Shown: positions 26,981 to 35,366 of the stretch, in pieces
Position numbering within the stretch: position 1 is the first letter of the stretch
Layout: each line of letters begins with the position of its first letter
Origin: Candidatus Obscuribacterales bacterium
Lineage (GTDB): Bacteria; Cyanobacteriota; Vampirovibrionia; Obscuribacterales; Obscuribacteraceae
DNA length: 64,000 nt
Reading direction: 5' to 3'
Assembly (NCBI GenBank): GCA_020634035.1
Contig: JACKCM010000008.1
Coordinates: 62,001-126,000 of the forward strand
The notes under the pieces: generated by a model
Databases searched by the model: none
Told to the model about the DNA's origin: nothing
What the model saw: only the letters and a program-made list of their open reading frames with translations
Program-made: the position numbers and the translations under genes

Positions 26981-27796
26981 CTATTTGTCGTAGCGTGGTG
27001 CTTCGGTGTCGAGCCATCCTCTGACCTGGAGCGATTCTGCCATCCTAATGCCTGTGGTGCGTTCATCGTACATGGCGACACAGAATTGACCCATAGTAAT
27101 TTTATTTTGGCTGAGCAAATATTCAGCAAGCTGCAAGGATTTTAATTCTGGCTCGGTGACATAGCCCGCCTGGAGGACCAGATCGATGAGCGGAATATCG
27201 GGATAGAGTTTCATCTGGTTGAGCAGGGCCTGGACCTCTGCAGGACCTGTGAACTGGGCATTTTTCATCAGTTCGATAAGCTTGGGCAGGCTGTCGTCGA
27301 TCTGCTGGGTGGTCACCATCTGGATCGGTTGAGTTTCCGGAATCGGCTCATCCGGCGCTTCGATCATCTCGAGGGTGCCGTCGTCCGGAATGATTCTCTG
27401 CTCGACCAGGCTGCTGCGGGCGACGATCAAATCATGACTCAGTCTCAATCTGGGTTTTCTCAGAATGAAGCCGGCGTTGAGGATTTTGAAATACTTCTCT
27501 TTGTCTTCCTTGGGATCGGCATGTTTGCGAAGGAAGCGCTTGATCGATTTGAAATAAGCGGCCAGCACCATGCTGGGGTTCACATCACACTCGATCTGGA
27601 GCAACTCGTAGTAATTGTCGGCGTAGACGTCGGAGTCTGCCTTGGGCGGAGGAAGCAGGTCGGGGAAAAGTTGATAGAGTTCCTGGCAGGATTTGACCAT
27701 ACCGGACACATCGGACTCTGCCCAACTCAATCTCAGAGCCGAGCATAGAATCTGACTTTCGAGCTCGATTCGGTTTGCGCCACCCGAACTGGCCAA
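26981..27796 (-). CDS. J-domain-like protein fused to a GspE/MshE-N-like repeat
   Basis: 271 residues from a TTG start with GGAGGA 8 bases upstream. Residues about 60-125 look like a J domain (DNYYELLQIECDVNPSMVLAA, a basic helix, LNAGFILRKPRLRLSHDLI), but the HPD tripeptide that stimulates Hsp70 ATPase is not present (HADP at the loop), so classical co-chaperone activity is doubtful. After an acidic Pro/Glu linker, the last about 85 residues match one repeat of the four-repeat protein encoded at 47339-48553 (for example LVLQAGYVTEPELKSLQLAE then LLSQNKITMGQF). Immediately downstream of the FHA gene (44 bases), so probably the same operon. Confidence 0.8.
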   Translation of the reverse strand: MASSGGANRIELESQILCSALRLSWAESDVSGMVKSCQELYQLFPDLLPPPKADSDVYADNYYELLQIECDVNPSMVLAAYFKSIKRFLRKHADPKEDKEKYFKILNAGFILRKPRLRLSHDLIVARSSLVEQRIIPDDGTLEMIEAPDEPIPETQPIQMVTTQQIDDSLPKLIELMKNAQFTGPAEVQALLNQMKLYPDIPLIDLVLQAGYVTEPELKSLQLAEYLLSQNKITMGQFCVAMYDERTTGIRMAESLQVRGWLDTEAPRYDK

Positions 27797-27840
27797 TTTA
27801 GGTATCCTCCAGAATCAATAACTTACCAGGTCTGTATCTG

Positions 27841-28287
27841 TCATTCCACTTCGAACGTCAATTCTGTGTGTCCGACCCGGATTTTGTCCCCAGTCGATAA
27901 TATCTGCCGCTTAACAACCGGATGACCGTTTAGTAAGGTGCCGTTCGTCGAGCCCAGATCTTCTATCCAGAAGTCCGAGTCTTCGAAGGTAATCCAGGCG
28001 TGGTGCCGGGAGGCGAAGGTGTCGTCGGCCACTACCACCTGATTGGTCGGGTCTCGACCGATTTTGACTTTGTTGGTTTTGAGAGGAATTTTCTGACCGG
28101 TCTTCTGGACAATTACGCACACATGGGAAGGCATGTTGGCGTCACTGTCCGCTTCGGCTTTCAGATAATCACTCTGGAGGCTCTTGAGATCGAGATCCGT
28201 CACTGTGGCGCAGTAGACGCACTTCTCCCCAGCAGGCGTGGGTCTGCCACAGCTATCACAAGGCTCTGTCTTGGTGTTATCGCTCAT
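27841..28287 (-). CDS. FHA-domain protein with N-terminal zinc ribbon
   Basis: 148 residues. Two C-x-x-C knuckles at the N-terminus (CDSCGRPTPAGEKCVYC) form a small zinc ribbon, followed by a linker and one forkhead-associated domain with all core residues: VKIGRDPTNQVVV, ASRHHAWI and LGSTNGTLLNGHPV. FHA domains bind phosphothreonine, usually the targets of Hanks-type Ser/Thr kinases, and such a kinase is encoded at the right end of this window. Likely an intracellular phospho-dependent adaptor. Confidence 0.92.
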   Translation of the reverse strand: MSDNTKTEPCDSCGRPTPAGEKCVYCATVTDLDLKSLQSDYLKAEADSDANMPSHVCVIVQKTGQKIPLKTNKVKIGRDPTNQVVVADDTFASRHHAWITFEDSDFWIEDLGSTNGTLLNGHPVVKRQILSTGDKIRVGHTELTFEVE

Positions 28288-28429
28288 GTTGGATTGCTAT
28301 TGAGACTCATTGGAACACTACAATCTGAGTAATTATACGAGAGAGGGGAGCGAAAAACATAACGGTTTGGAAAGTCGATACATCAAGGGGTATCTAGTTC
28401 CAGATGTCAAATCAGCAATCGAGGCTGAT

Positions 28430-28711
28430 CTAGTTCTCTTTAGTCTGTTCCTCGGTGAGCTCTAATCCAATCAGTTTGAGGACTTCCGGATTCTCTCCGT
28501 AACAATCTCGAATCACCTTGATGTCATCAGCCGAGGCGTTTTTGAGAAAGTTTTTCAAAGACTCCAATTTTTCTTCTGATATTCCCCGGGTCGCGAATTT
28601 GACTTCCGGGGCTTCCTGGTTCGCAGCCCTGTTCCGCCTGTCCTTTTGAGGATTCGGCTGGGAGTGATTTAGCGGTACGTCGTTGTTTTTGTCTTGGTCT
28701 TTTTCGCTCAC
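28430..28711 (-). CDS. Small hydrophilic protein of unknown function
   Basis: 93 residues, GTG start with GGAAG 9 bases upstream. The first half is Asn/Gln/Asp/Arg-rich and probably disordered; the second half is helical (ISEEKLESLKNFLKNASADD, then ENPEVLKLIGLELTEEQ). No signal peptide, cysteine motif or recognised family. It is placed between the FHA gene and the zinc-ribbon gene on the same strand and may belong to that transcription unit. Confidence 0.55.
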   Translation of the reverse strand: MSEKDQDKNNDVPLNHSQPNPQKDRRNRAANQEAPEVKFATRGISEEKLESLKNFLKNASADDIKVIRDCYGENPEVLKLIGLELTEEQTKEN

Positions 28712-28857
28712 TTGAATCAGGCTTCCTCGATGACGCGACCTGGCGCTTTCACACTATCGAAGCACCATGGCAATATCCACACCCCAATTGTAGCGAAACG
28801 TCGGGATTATGGCGACTGTTGAAACCGTCTGATTTCAAGCGGTTTCAGGAAACAGTT

Positions 28858-29211
28858 TCAAGAAGCTGAAGCTATGCTGACATCCGTATCTGCTTCGGAT
28901 GTAGTCTTGGTCTGCTCTTCTTTGTCTTGCTCCATTTTTTTAGAGCGGAAACAATAACTGCAATAGACAGGACGATAACCTTTTGGTTGGAAGGGCACCC
29001 TGGTCGGGGCTTCACACTCGGCACATTTGACCTCGGTTGTTTTATTCGGGTCATCCCCATTTCTCAGGGCTCGCATCAGAATGCGGCAGTTGGGGCAACG
29101 TTTGGGCTCGTTTACCAGCCCCTTTTTGCTGAAAAACTCCTGTTCTCCTTTGGAAAAGAGGAATGTCTCGCTGCAGTCTCTACAGGTTAGGTCCTTATCT
29201 TCAAATACCAT
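28858..29211 (-). CDS. Zinc-ribbon protein (zf-trcl/PF13451-like)
   Basis: 117 residues from ATG 29211 (AAGGTGA about 10 bases upstream); a longer frame to 29277 adds a hydrophobic stretch foreign to the family. The N-terminal half matches the probable zinc-ribbon family: DLTCRDCSETFLF, GEQEFFSKKGL, NEPKRCPNCR. The second half has another ribbon (VKCAECEAPTRVPFQPKGYR, PVYCSYCF). These two-ribbon proteins are common in uncultured phyla and are of unknown role, presumed nucleic-acid or protein binding. A Gln/Lys/Thr-rich tail ends the protein. Confidence 0.85.
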   Translation of the reverse strand: MVFEDKDLTCRDCSETFLFSKGEQEFFSKKGLVNEPKRCPNCRILMRALRNGDDPNKTTEVKCAECEAPTRVPFQPKGYRPVYCSYCFRSKKMEQDKEEQTKTTSEADTDVSIASAS

Positions 29212-29375
29212 TGCTCGGGTCACCTTGACAAAAAATCTGAACGGAAAATCGCACAGAATCACACTATTTGAAATCATGCTATCACGCAGGGAAAGCGGAT
29301 AGAATTGAATATTGGCTGACTATAGGAGAATCACCATAGAAATATATGGCTCTCCCTACATCGGCTAACCCCGGG

Positions 29376-30386
29376 CTAATTCTTTAAACGGGCAGACTTT
29401 GCCTTCCTGCGGGAAGGGCTTCGAGAGTAGACACTGGCGTCCAGGCCTGCTTCTTCTCCGATAAAGTGGGCTGCCGATGCCACCATGGCCGCGTTGTCGG
29501 TGCAGTATTTCAAGGGCGGCATATAAATTCTGGCTTTGCCTTCCTCTTGCAGGGTTTCGAAGCGTTTCCGCAGGTCTGAGTTGGCTGCCACACCACCTGC
29601 CAGAACCAGCTTTTCGATGCCGGCGCTCTCCATAGCCTGTACGCTTTTCTTGAAAAGCACTCTGTTTACCGCATCCTGAAAGGACGCGGCCAGGTCCTCC
29701 CGGGGGAGAGGTTCCTCCAGCTTTTCTACCTGTCTCAAAACTGCGGTCTTCAAGCCGCTGAAGCTGAAGTTGAATCCTTCCACCACACCTTCAGGAAAAC
29801 GGAAGGCTTTTGCGTTGCCCTGGCGGGCTATCTTGTCGATGTTCGGACCACCTGGATATTCCAGACCGAGTAAACGAGCCACTTTGTCATAGGCTTCGCC
29901 GGCAGCATCATCGAAGGTCTGACCGAGGATCTCGCCGTCTTTGTAAGAGTCGAATTTCATCAGCTGACTATGACCGCCGGAGACCAGAAGACAGATGAAA
30001 GGCGGCTCCAGATCAGAATCCAGATAGTTTGCGTAGACATGAGAAAAGAGGTGATCGATTGTCACCAGAGGCTTGGACCAGGACCATGCCAGCGCTTTGG
30101 CGCAAGAAAGCCCGACCAGCAGCGTGCCGACCAGGCCCGGTCCGTTGGTGCAGGCAATATGAGTGAGTGCTTCCGGTTTTATGGCGGCCTGGCGCAAAGT
30201 CTCTTCCACTACCTGATTGATGGCGGAGAGATGATGGCGAGCGGCTACTTCCGGAACGACTCCGCCATACTTTTCGTGGATGGCAATCTGGCTATCCACG
30301 CAGTTGGCCAGGACTTTGCGTCCGTCCTCTACTATTGCCGCTGCGGTTTCGTCGCAGCTTGTCTCGATTGCAAGGATCAGGCTCAT
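29376..30386 (-). CDS. tsaD: tRNA N6-threonylcarbamoyladenosine synthase subunit TsaD
   Basis: Transfers threonylcarbamoyl to A37 of ANN-decoding tRNAs with TsaB/TsaE; essential and universal. 336 residues, usual length. ASKHA ATP-binding fold with AIETSCDETAAAIV at the start, the metal-binding segment VPEVAARHHLSAI, CTNGPGLVGTLLVGLSCAKA, LLVSGGHSQL, GEAYDKVARLLGL and the late phosphate motif LAGGVAANSDLR. tsaB and tsaE are not in the window. Confidence 0.96.
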   Translation of the reverse strand: MSLILAIETSCDETAAAIVEDGRKVLANCVDSQIAIHEKYGGVVPEVAARHHLSAINQVVEETLRQAAIKPEALTHIACTNGPGLVGTLLVGLSCAKALAWSWSKPLVTIDHLFSHVYANYLDSDLEPPFICLLVSGGHSQLMKFDSYKDGEILGQTFDDAAGEAYDKVARLLGLEYPGGPNIDKIARQGNAKAFRFPEGVVEGFNFSFSGLKTAVLRQVEKLEEPLPREDLAASFQDAVNRVLFKKSVQAMESAGIEKLVLAGGVAANSDLRKRFETLQEEGKARIYMPPLKYCTDNAAMVASAAHFIGEEAGLDASVYSRSPSRRKAKSARLKN

Positions 30387-30765
30387 GACAATTGTGCTCT
30401 GAAAACAGCTTCAATACTGGATTTTACTAGGATGGCACCGGGCATAGAAATGGGTATAAAAGTAATAGTTACTCAAATCGTCCAGGGCTTTCACTGGTGG
30501 TTTCTCAAAAAGTTTCCCGGGAGGGGTTGTCGAAGGGGAGGGAAAATCGTCTAAAGGCTCACAAAATTAAGGTTTCGGCGCTTCAAAAGCTATTGACAAG
30601 CCCTCTTTTATTAAGTACTATTCATCTAGTTCATTCCAGGCTAAATTTTCCGCTTTCTAAGGATCAATTGCTGGATGCGAAGCGAAGTTCTCTTCGCGGT
30701 ACTTACTAAAACAACCGAGATTTTTCAGTCTCCATCAGTCTATAGATTTGCCACAGGGGTTCAAC
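30387..30765 (+). other. Gene-free region with promoter and leader of the secreted-protein cluster
   Basis: No convincing coding frame. It holds the divergent start region of tsaD, a near-consensus promoter (30593-30621) and a transcribed leader of about 135 nt with a 6-bp hairpin (GCGAAG pairing with CTTCGC near 30676-30697). Confidence 0.6.
30593..30621 (+). promoter_or_regulatory. Sigma-70 promoter of the secreted-protein cluster
   Basis: TTGACA (30593-30598), a 17-bp spacer and TACTAT (30616-30621): a perfect -35 box at optimal distance from a good -10 box, the best promoter match in the window. Transcription should begin near 30628. Confidence 0.75.
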
Positions 30766-31410
30766 ATGCTCAGCCATTTCAAAACTACCTTTAAGCTTTC
30801 ACTGTTAGCGGCTTCAGTAGTCGGTTTCATGGTCTCCATGGCAGGTGATGCCAGGGCTCAATCCGCCGGTTTCCTGCCCAGCGGCAGCATTCAGATGGGG
30901 CAGAACGGACCGGTTGCCACATTCCAGAACTCGAGTCTGCTTGGTGGTCAGAGCACCGTAATCGCTCCTCGTCAGAATCTTGGATTCGGTTTCAGCCCGG
31001 TCGACAGTGGCTCTCGCGCTGCCGGTATCCCCACCGGACCTCAGGGTCAAGGCGGAGTCGGATACAGCTTCGGAGTGGGAAGTGGCGGCAACGCCATGTC
31101 TTCCCAGGGAGACACCGGAGTCCAGTCTCGAGAGTCTATAACGACCCAGGGCAAGTGGTATGGCGACGCCGGCAAAACCGCGCCTCAGCAAGGATGGATG
31201 AGCAACCGAGGTGCGACCTATCAAGAGACAAACCTTTTGAGTCAGCCGGTAAGAGCTCTTGCTCAGCCTATACCTTCCAACTCTCATAACTACGGCTTCC
31301 AGGGTGGTGCCCGGGGCTGGGGCGGTACGGTTTATAACGGAATTCGTAGAGGATGGATTCTGCCACCTACCTCCACCACCGCAGTGGATCTCGACATTGT
31401 CGATCCCTAG
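30766..31410 (+). CDS. Secreted protein of unknown function, first of three
   Basis: 214 residues from ATG 30766 (AGGGG 7 bases upstream). Signal peptide with hydrophobic core LSLLAASVVGFMVSMAG and a likely cut at ARA-QS. The mature part is Gly/Ser/Gln-rich with aromatic spots (GVGYSFGVGSGG, FQGGARGWGG, RRGWILPPTS), no cysteine and no recognised domain. The composition suggests an extracellular structural or matrix protein. First gene after the strong promoter at 30593; two further secreted proteins follow, with gaps of 44 and 85 bases. Confidence 0.75.
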   Translation: MLSHFKTTFKLSLLAASVVGFMVSMAGDARAQSAGFLPSGSIQMGQNGPVATFQNSSLLGGQSTVIAPRQNLGFGFSPVDSGSRAAGIPTGPQGQGGVGYSFGVGSGGNAMSSQGDTGVQSRESITTQGKWYGDAGKTAPQQGWMSNRGATYQETNLLSQPVRALAQPIPSNSHNYGFQGGARGWGGTVYNGIRRGWILPPTSTTAVDLDIVDP

Positions 31411-31454
31411 ATAAATTGCCGATCGCATTTTGGAAACAGATTGAGGACAGACCG

Positions 31455-32078
31455 TTGAAAAAATATTTCGCCCCACTGCTGATAGCTGCAATCTTCGCAA
31501 CGGCACCGGCTTTCGCCCAGAGTTCCGATGGCTACGACATGTCCAATTTCAAAGCAGGTGCTGAGACTTTTGGTCTATCTGAATTTCGCATTACTCCGGA
31601 TATGTATCCCGAGCATTCTTATCATCGCAAAGCGCTGATGAAAGATTATGGTCCCCGGGGCAAAGCGGTCGGATTCAGCACTGTGAGCGGCAAAGCTTTC
31701 GACTATCTCAATGCTGAGACTTTGAAGACGAAAAGATATCAACCGAAAGAATCGGATCCTTACTTAGATGCCGCTTACTCGGCTCCCAAGGTTGATGGCA
31801 ATTATGACCCTGCCTACCATTCTAGTAAGAGCTTCGGTGCCTCCGGCGCTTCAGAGTTGAAACCCCTGGGACCCAAGCATAGTGCCACTAGCAATCCTTT
31901 TAATAGCTTGGGTAATGCCGGTCGACTGTTCTCCACCGAAGCACCTGCTTCCGATGGTGGCCGGTCTTTCAGCGGCGGATTGAATTCGAATTTCTCGCAA
32001 AAATTCAACTCCGGCAACAATGATCTTGTTAATCCCTCGGCTGACCAGAAAGTCTTCGATGGTGAATCAATGTTTTAA
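31455..32078 (+). CDS. Secreted protein of unknown function, second of three
   Basis: 207 residues from TTG 31455, chosen because GAGGA lies 7 bases upstream and a textbook signal peptide (KKYFAPLLIAAIFATAPAFAQ) begins there. The longer upstream frame only overlaps the preceding gene. Mature sequence is Ser/Gly/Asn/Tyr-rich (SSDGYDMSNFKAGAETFGL, SFSGGLNSNFSQKFNSGNND) with no cysteine and no known domain. Same strand and style as its neighbours, so probably co-expressed surface or matrix proteins. Confidence 0.75.
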   Translation: MKKYFAPLLIAAIFATAPAFAQSSDGYDMSNFKAGAETFGLSEFRITPDMYPEHSYHRKALMKDYGPRGKAVGFSTVSGKAFDYLNAETLKTKRYQPKESDPYLDAAYSAPKVDGNYDPAYHSSKSFGASGASELKPLGPKHSATSNPFNSLGNAGRLFSTEAPASDGGRSFSGGLNSNFSQKFNSGNNDLVNPSADQKVFDGESMF

Positions 32079-32163
32079 ACGAATAAAGTAGGAAATCCGC
32101 AGAGGTTCTATCTCTTACACCGACTAAAAAGTACGACCAATCAAACCCAGAGGCCTGTATCTA

Positions 32164-32829
32164 ATGAAATTAAAGCTAGCTTTTACAGCTCTTTCCTTAC
32201 TATCTTTTATGTCCACCCTGGCGATGGCTCCAGAAGCTTCAGCTCAGGCGGCTTACCAGTCTCAGGGCGCTACCGGTACTTTCGGGCGGAGTTCTTACAG
32301 AACCAATAACCTCGGTCGAGCTGACGCGTTGACCACAGCCAAGCAAGCTTTGAGTACGCTACCCAGAACAGCCGGATTCGGCGGACTGACGCCGATTCTA
32401 GGACCCCGGGGAAGGAACGGACTGCCCCCTACAAAGCTGGATAGTTTTGTCAAAACCAGCGGGTACAACTTCCATATTTATGGAGATGAAGGAGTTACTC
32501 TGCCGCCGATGTCAGAGTTCACTCCGGCCAGTCGTATTCAAAGAGGTATCGAAGGAAACAGAGGTCTTTCAACCGGTCATGGCAGCAACCTGGCTCCGGG
32601 CTGGGGTGGTGACGAATGGGTCGACTATGAAGGCAAACCGCGCTCCGGTCCCAATGGTGGTTCTAATGCCAACTGGAGACAATCGCTCACTCAGTTCGGA
32701 CTTCCTCGGGCTGATATGGGTGGCGCGCCAGGAGCCATGGGCAGCACCACCGCTCCTCCTACTTTCCAGATGCCGACCCAGACCACGCCGCATAACTCTG
32801 GTGGTGGATTTGGATTCAGCTTCCCATAA
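32164..32829 (+). CDS. Secreted protein of unknown function, third of three
   Basis: 221 residues with signal peptide (LAFTALSLLSFMSTLAMAP, cut near ASA-QA). The mature chain is Gly/Pro/Thr-rich, cysteine-free, with segments such as GFGGLTPILGPRGRNGLPP, YNFHIYGDEGVTLPP and APGWGGDEWVDYEG. It shares the GWGG spot with the first protein of the set but no long alignable stretch is evident. Function unknown; export and composition suggest the cell surface. Confidence 0.75.
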   Translation: MKLKLAFTALSLLSFMSTLAMAPEASAQAAYQSQGATGTFGRSSYRTNNLGRADALTTAKQALSTLPRTAGFGGLTPILGPRGRNGLPPTKLDSFVKTSGYNFHIYGDEGVTLPPMSEFTPASRIQRGIEGNRGLSTGHGSNLAPGWGGDEWVDYEGKPRSGPNGGSNANWRQSLTQFGLPRADMGGAPGAMGSTTAPPTFQMPTQTTPHNSGGGFGFSFP

Positions 32830-32946
32830 GCAGGATAATTTCAATTAGAGCGCATATGCGTTTCTCATCCCGCATATCGTTTTTCCAGGCAGCTTTCTAT
32901 GCTTTTTCTGCTAGACTTTTAGACCAGTCTACAGCGGAGTTTAAGC

Positions 32947-33327
32947 ATGCTAGCCACAATTCATACCGACAAAGCGCCCCAGGCAATTGGTCCGTATTCC
33001 CAGGCCGTAAAGTGCAACGGATTTGTTTTCGTGTCGGGTCAGATTCCTATAAATCCTGCCACCGGCGAATTATTGGCGGGCACTGCCGGTGAGAAGACAA
33101 AGCTTGTATTGGAGAATATTGGCAGGATTCTGGAGGAAGCAGGTACTTCTTTCGACAAAGTTGTTAAGACCACTATTTACCTAACGGATCTAAATGAGTT
33201 TGACGAGGTAAATAAGATATATGGAGAATTTTTCTCCAGCCACAAGCCCGCGAGGGCCACTGTACAGGTAGCGCGTTTGCCCAAGGATGTTAGTGTCGAA
33301 ATTGACGCCATTGCATCCCTGGAATAG
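32947..33327 (+). CDS. ridA: RidA family reactive enamine/imine deaminase
   Basis: 126 residues, full length. Hydrolyses 2-aminoacrylate and related imines released by PLP enzymes. Signature segments are all present: AIGPYSQAVKCNGFVFVSGQ near the start, TKLVLENIGRILEEAG in the middle, and ARATVQVARLPKDVSVEIDA with the substrate-binding arginine and the final glutamate. Forms cytosolic trimers in the family. It lies 35 bases before the prepilin peptidase gene, an arrangement probably without functional meaning. Confidence 0.95.
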   Translation: MLATIHTDKAPQAIGPYSQAVKCNGFVFVSGQIPINPATGELLAGTAGEKTKLVLENIGRILEEAGTSFDKVVKTTIYLTDLNEFDEVNKIYGEFFSSHKPARATVQVARLPKDVSVEIDAIASLE

Positions 33328-33362
33328 CCGACTAACCAACTAACTTACTATTCCAGACAAAA

Positions 33363-33920
33363 ATGCCGGAATTTACATTCAATCAAATCGCAATATTAAT
33401 TGTGGTTCTGGTAGCCGCAGTAATAGATTGGCGCACCAAAAAGATCTACAACTGGATAACCTTTCCTGCTGCGGCTGTCGGGGTGATTTCCAATGCCGTT
33501 ACTGGTGGTGGCATGGCGGTACTCTGGTCGTTGGCCGGATGGGCCCTGGGGGCGGCGATTATGACCTTTCCCCATCCGAAGGACAAGCTGGGATTCGGTG
33601 ACGCCAAGCTGATGGCTGCCATCGGAGCATTTCTTGGACCGAAGGGATTGATGGTTGTCTTTCTCTATTTCTGTGTGTTCTATGGTCTGGTGGCTACCGT
33701 GAAGCTTGCAATCGTCATTCCCTGGAAGCAAGTATTCAAGCTGTTTTCCGTATTCGGTCTAGGGGTTGGCACTGCTGCAGGTAAGGGCAGCTTCGATGCC
33801 GAACCTATTATCAAAGCTATGAAGTCGCCGATAGCGCTGGGTCCTTTGATTGCTCTGGGCACTCTGGCTGGGATTGTGATGTATGCGCCTACGCTGGTGG
33901 CACTCGGGTTCAGTCCTTAA
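33363..33920 (+). CDS. tadV: Prepilin peptidase of the Tad pilus (TadV/CpaA, A24)
   Basis: 185 residues, polytopic inner-membrane aspartyl protease that removes the leader from Flp prepilins. The two catalytic aspartates are in VIDWRTKKIYNW and GFGDAKLMAAIGAFLG (the G-x-G-D motif). Like TadV it lacks the N-terminal methylase domain of PilD. It faces the minus-strand tad genes across a 145-base gap, so it is transcribed separately from them. Confidence 0.92.
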   Translation: MPEFTFNQIAILIVVLVAAVIDWRTKKIYNWITFPAAAVGVISNAVTGGGMAVLWSLAGWALGAAIMTFPHPKDKLGFGDAKLMAAIGAFLGPKGLMVVFLYFCVFYGLVATVKLAIVIPWKQVFKLFSVFGLGVGTAAGKGSFDAEPIIKAMKSPIALGPLIALGTLAGIVMYAPTLVALGFSP

Positions 33921-34022
33921 TTAGCTGCTCCGGTCCTCGTAGTATTTTTGTCTTTATGCCGAACATATGGGGACCTCCGCAGGAGGCTGCTGCTCCGGTC
34001 CTCTCTTCAAAAGTCCAGTTTT

Positions 34023-34043
34023 GCCCCAGATCATTTCTGGGGC
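34023..34043. terminator. Perfect 8-bp hairpin between tadV and the DUF192 gene
   Basis: GCCCCAGA/TCTGGGGC around TCATT, between convergent genes. No T-run on the plus strand; on the minus strand it is followed by AAAACTGG. Likely a transcription stop shared by both sides, but the evidence is only the stem. Confidence 0.45.
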
Positions 34044-34065
34044 GATTTCGAGCTGGTGTCAAGTC

Positions 34066-34422
34066 TCAATCACTCCAGCAAAGCTGGTCTCCGATTTCTA
34101 GATTGACTCTTTTGATGGTGCCCTGGGCCAGCTCCAGACAGGACAGCGCATCCCGATAGTGACCAGATACCGCACCGGGCTGAATATTCTCTACCAGCTC
34201 CACTACCATTAGATCTTTGTTCAAGAATACGGCATCAATAGCGTACTTCATGCCGAACATATGAATCGATTTGCATGGACTGAGAAAGAGACCATGGTCT
34301 TCCTCCAGGCTCTTTGTACCAAGCAGCCCTTTAAGTCGTTTGAAGAAAGTGGTGGCAAGATCAACCTTTGCCACCACTGGTCTTTCACGAGTCTTGTTGT
34401 ACAGGCCTCTCTTAAGAGCCAT
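34066..34422 (-). CDS. DUF192 family protein
   Basis: 118 residues from ATG 34422, 7 bases after the tadC stop; a longer frame would overlap tadC. Matches DUF192 (KRLKGLLGTKSLEEDHGLFL, CKSIHMFGMKYAIDAVFLN, VVELVENIQPGAVSG), a small beta-rich family of unknown role. Members usually have a signal peptide; this one has none. In several bacteria DUF192 genes accompany Tad pilus genes, and its place at the end of this operon fits that. Confidence 0.85.
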   Translation of the reverse strand: MALKRGLYNKTRERPVVAKVDLATTFFKRLKGLLGTKSLEEDHGLFLSPCKSIHMFGMKYAIDAVFLNKDLMVVELVENIQPGAVSGHYRDALSCLELAQGTIKRVNLEIGDQLCWSD

Positions 34423-34429
34423 CAAGCAA

Positions 34430-35356
34430 TTACTTGACCTGCTGCATAATTGGTCCAATCGCCGTCATGATTGTGACGATAGCAGGACCAAGCATCGGTG
34501 CAAGGATTAGAGGCATGACGAAGAACATGATCACAGGCACCATTTTGACTGGTACTTTACCGGCTTCTTCTTCTTTCTTACGCTTCAATCTGTCACGCAG
34601 TGCGTCAGCTTGCTGTTGTAGCGGGTAACTGATGTCGGCACCTTTCGCTTCTGCCGCGATCAAGGCTGCTGCCATGTTGATCAGCTCATCTACTCCGCAA
34701 CGCTCACCCATCTCTCTTAAGGCGTGGGGTACGGATTTGGCGAACACCTTAACGTCGTTAATCAGCTGTTCGAGCTCTTTGGCAAGAACAGGACAGGAGT
34801 CTCCGACCTCTTTCGATACTTTATCCACCGCCATAAGCAGACCGAGACCAGCCTGGGCGCATACGATCATAAGGTCGATGATAATCGGTAGCTCTCGCAG
34901 AATTTGAGCCTGACGAGTTTTTACTCGACCAGCCAGGAAGAAGTTCGGGATCAACCAACCAAGAACCGCACCAGGAACAGATAGAATAAGGACCATCGGG
35001 TTCGAAGTAGCACCAAGGCATCCCATTAATAGAATCGAGCCGGCGACCAGTGATCTGATACCGACATATATGGCAAGGTGTTGAGGGGTTCTATAGTTTG
35101 CCTGGGTAAGAAGCTCGACGGTTCTTTTGTCTGCCAGGGCCGGCATAATACTGAGCACCAGTTCACCGATGGTGCGGCAGAGCATTAAGAGTGCCGAGTC
35201 TTTCGGTTTATCGGCGGCGGTCTCTTCGTTCTCTTTCTTGGGTCTCAGTCTGACCGCGTAGGAGTCGACATAAATACCCATTACCGGCCTGAGGATCAAT
35301 AATCCCAGGACGATTACTCCGCAAAAAGTGAGAATGGAAATGGTGAGCGTCGACAT
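34430..35356 (-). CDS. tadC: Tad pilus inner-membrane platform protein TadC
   Basis: 308 residues, T2SSF/GspF-type platform protein. N-terminal helix, then a cytoplasmic helical domain, two central transmembrane segments (LVAGSILLMGCLGATSNPM and PMVLILSVPGAVLGWLIPNF), the F domain (ELPIIIDLMIVCAQAGLGLL) and a C-terminal helix pair (VPVIMFFVMPLILAPMLGPA). AAGGG sits 5-6 bases before the ATG, and the gene follows tadB by 10 bases. Confidence 0.92.
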   Translation of the reverse strand: MSTLTISILTFCGVIVLGLLILRPVMGIYVDSYAVRLRPKKENEETAADKPKDSALLMLCRTIGELVLSIMPALADKRTVELLTQANYRTPQHLAIYVGIRSLVAGSILLMGCLGATSNPMVLILSVPGAVLGWLIPNFFLAGRVKTRQAQILRELPIIIDLMIVCAQAGLGLLMAVDKVSKEVGDSCPVLAKELEQLINDVKVFAKSVPHALREMGERCGVDELINMAAALIAAEAKGADISYPLQQQADALRDRLKRKKEEEAGKVPVKMVPVIMFFVMPLILAPMLGPAIVTIMTAIGPIMQQVK

Positions 35357-35366
35357 AGATCCCTTT

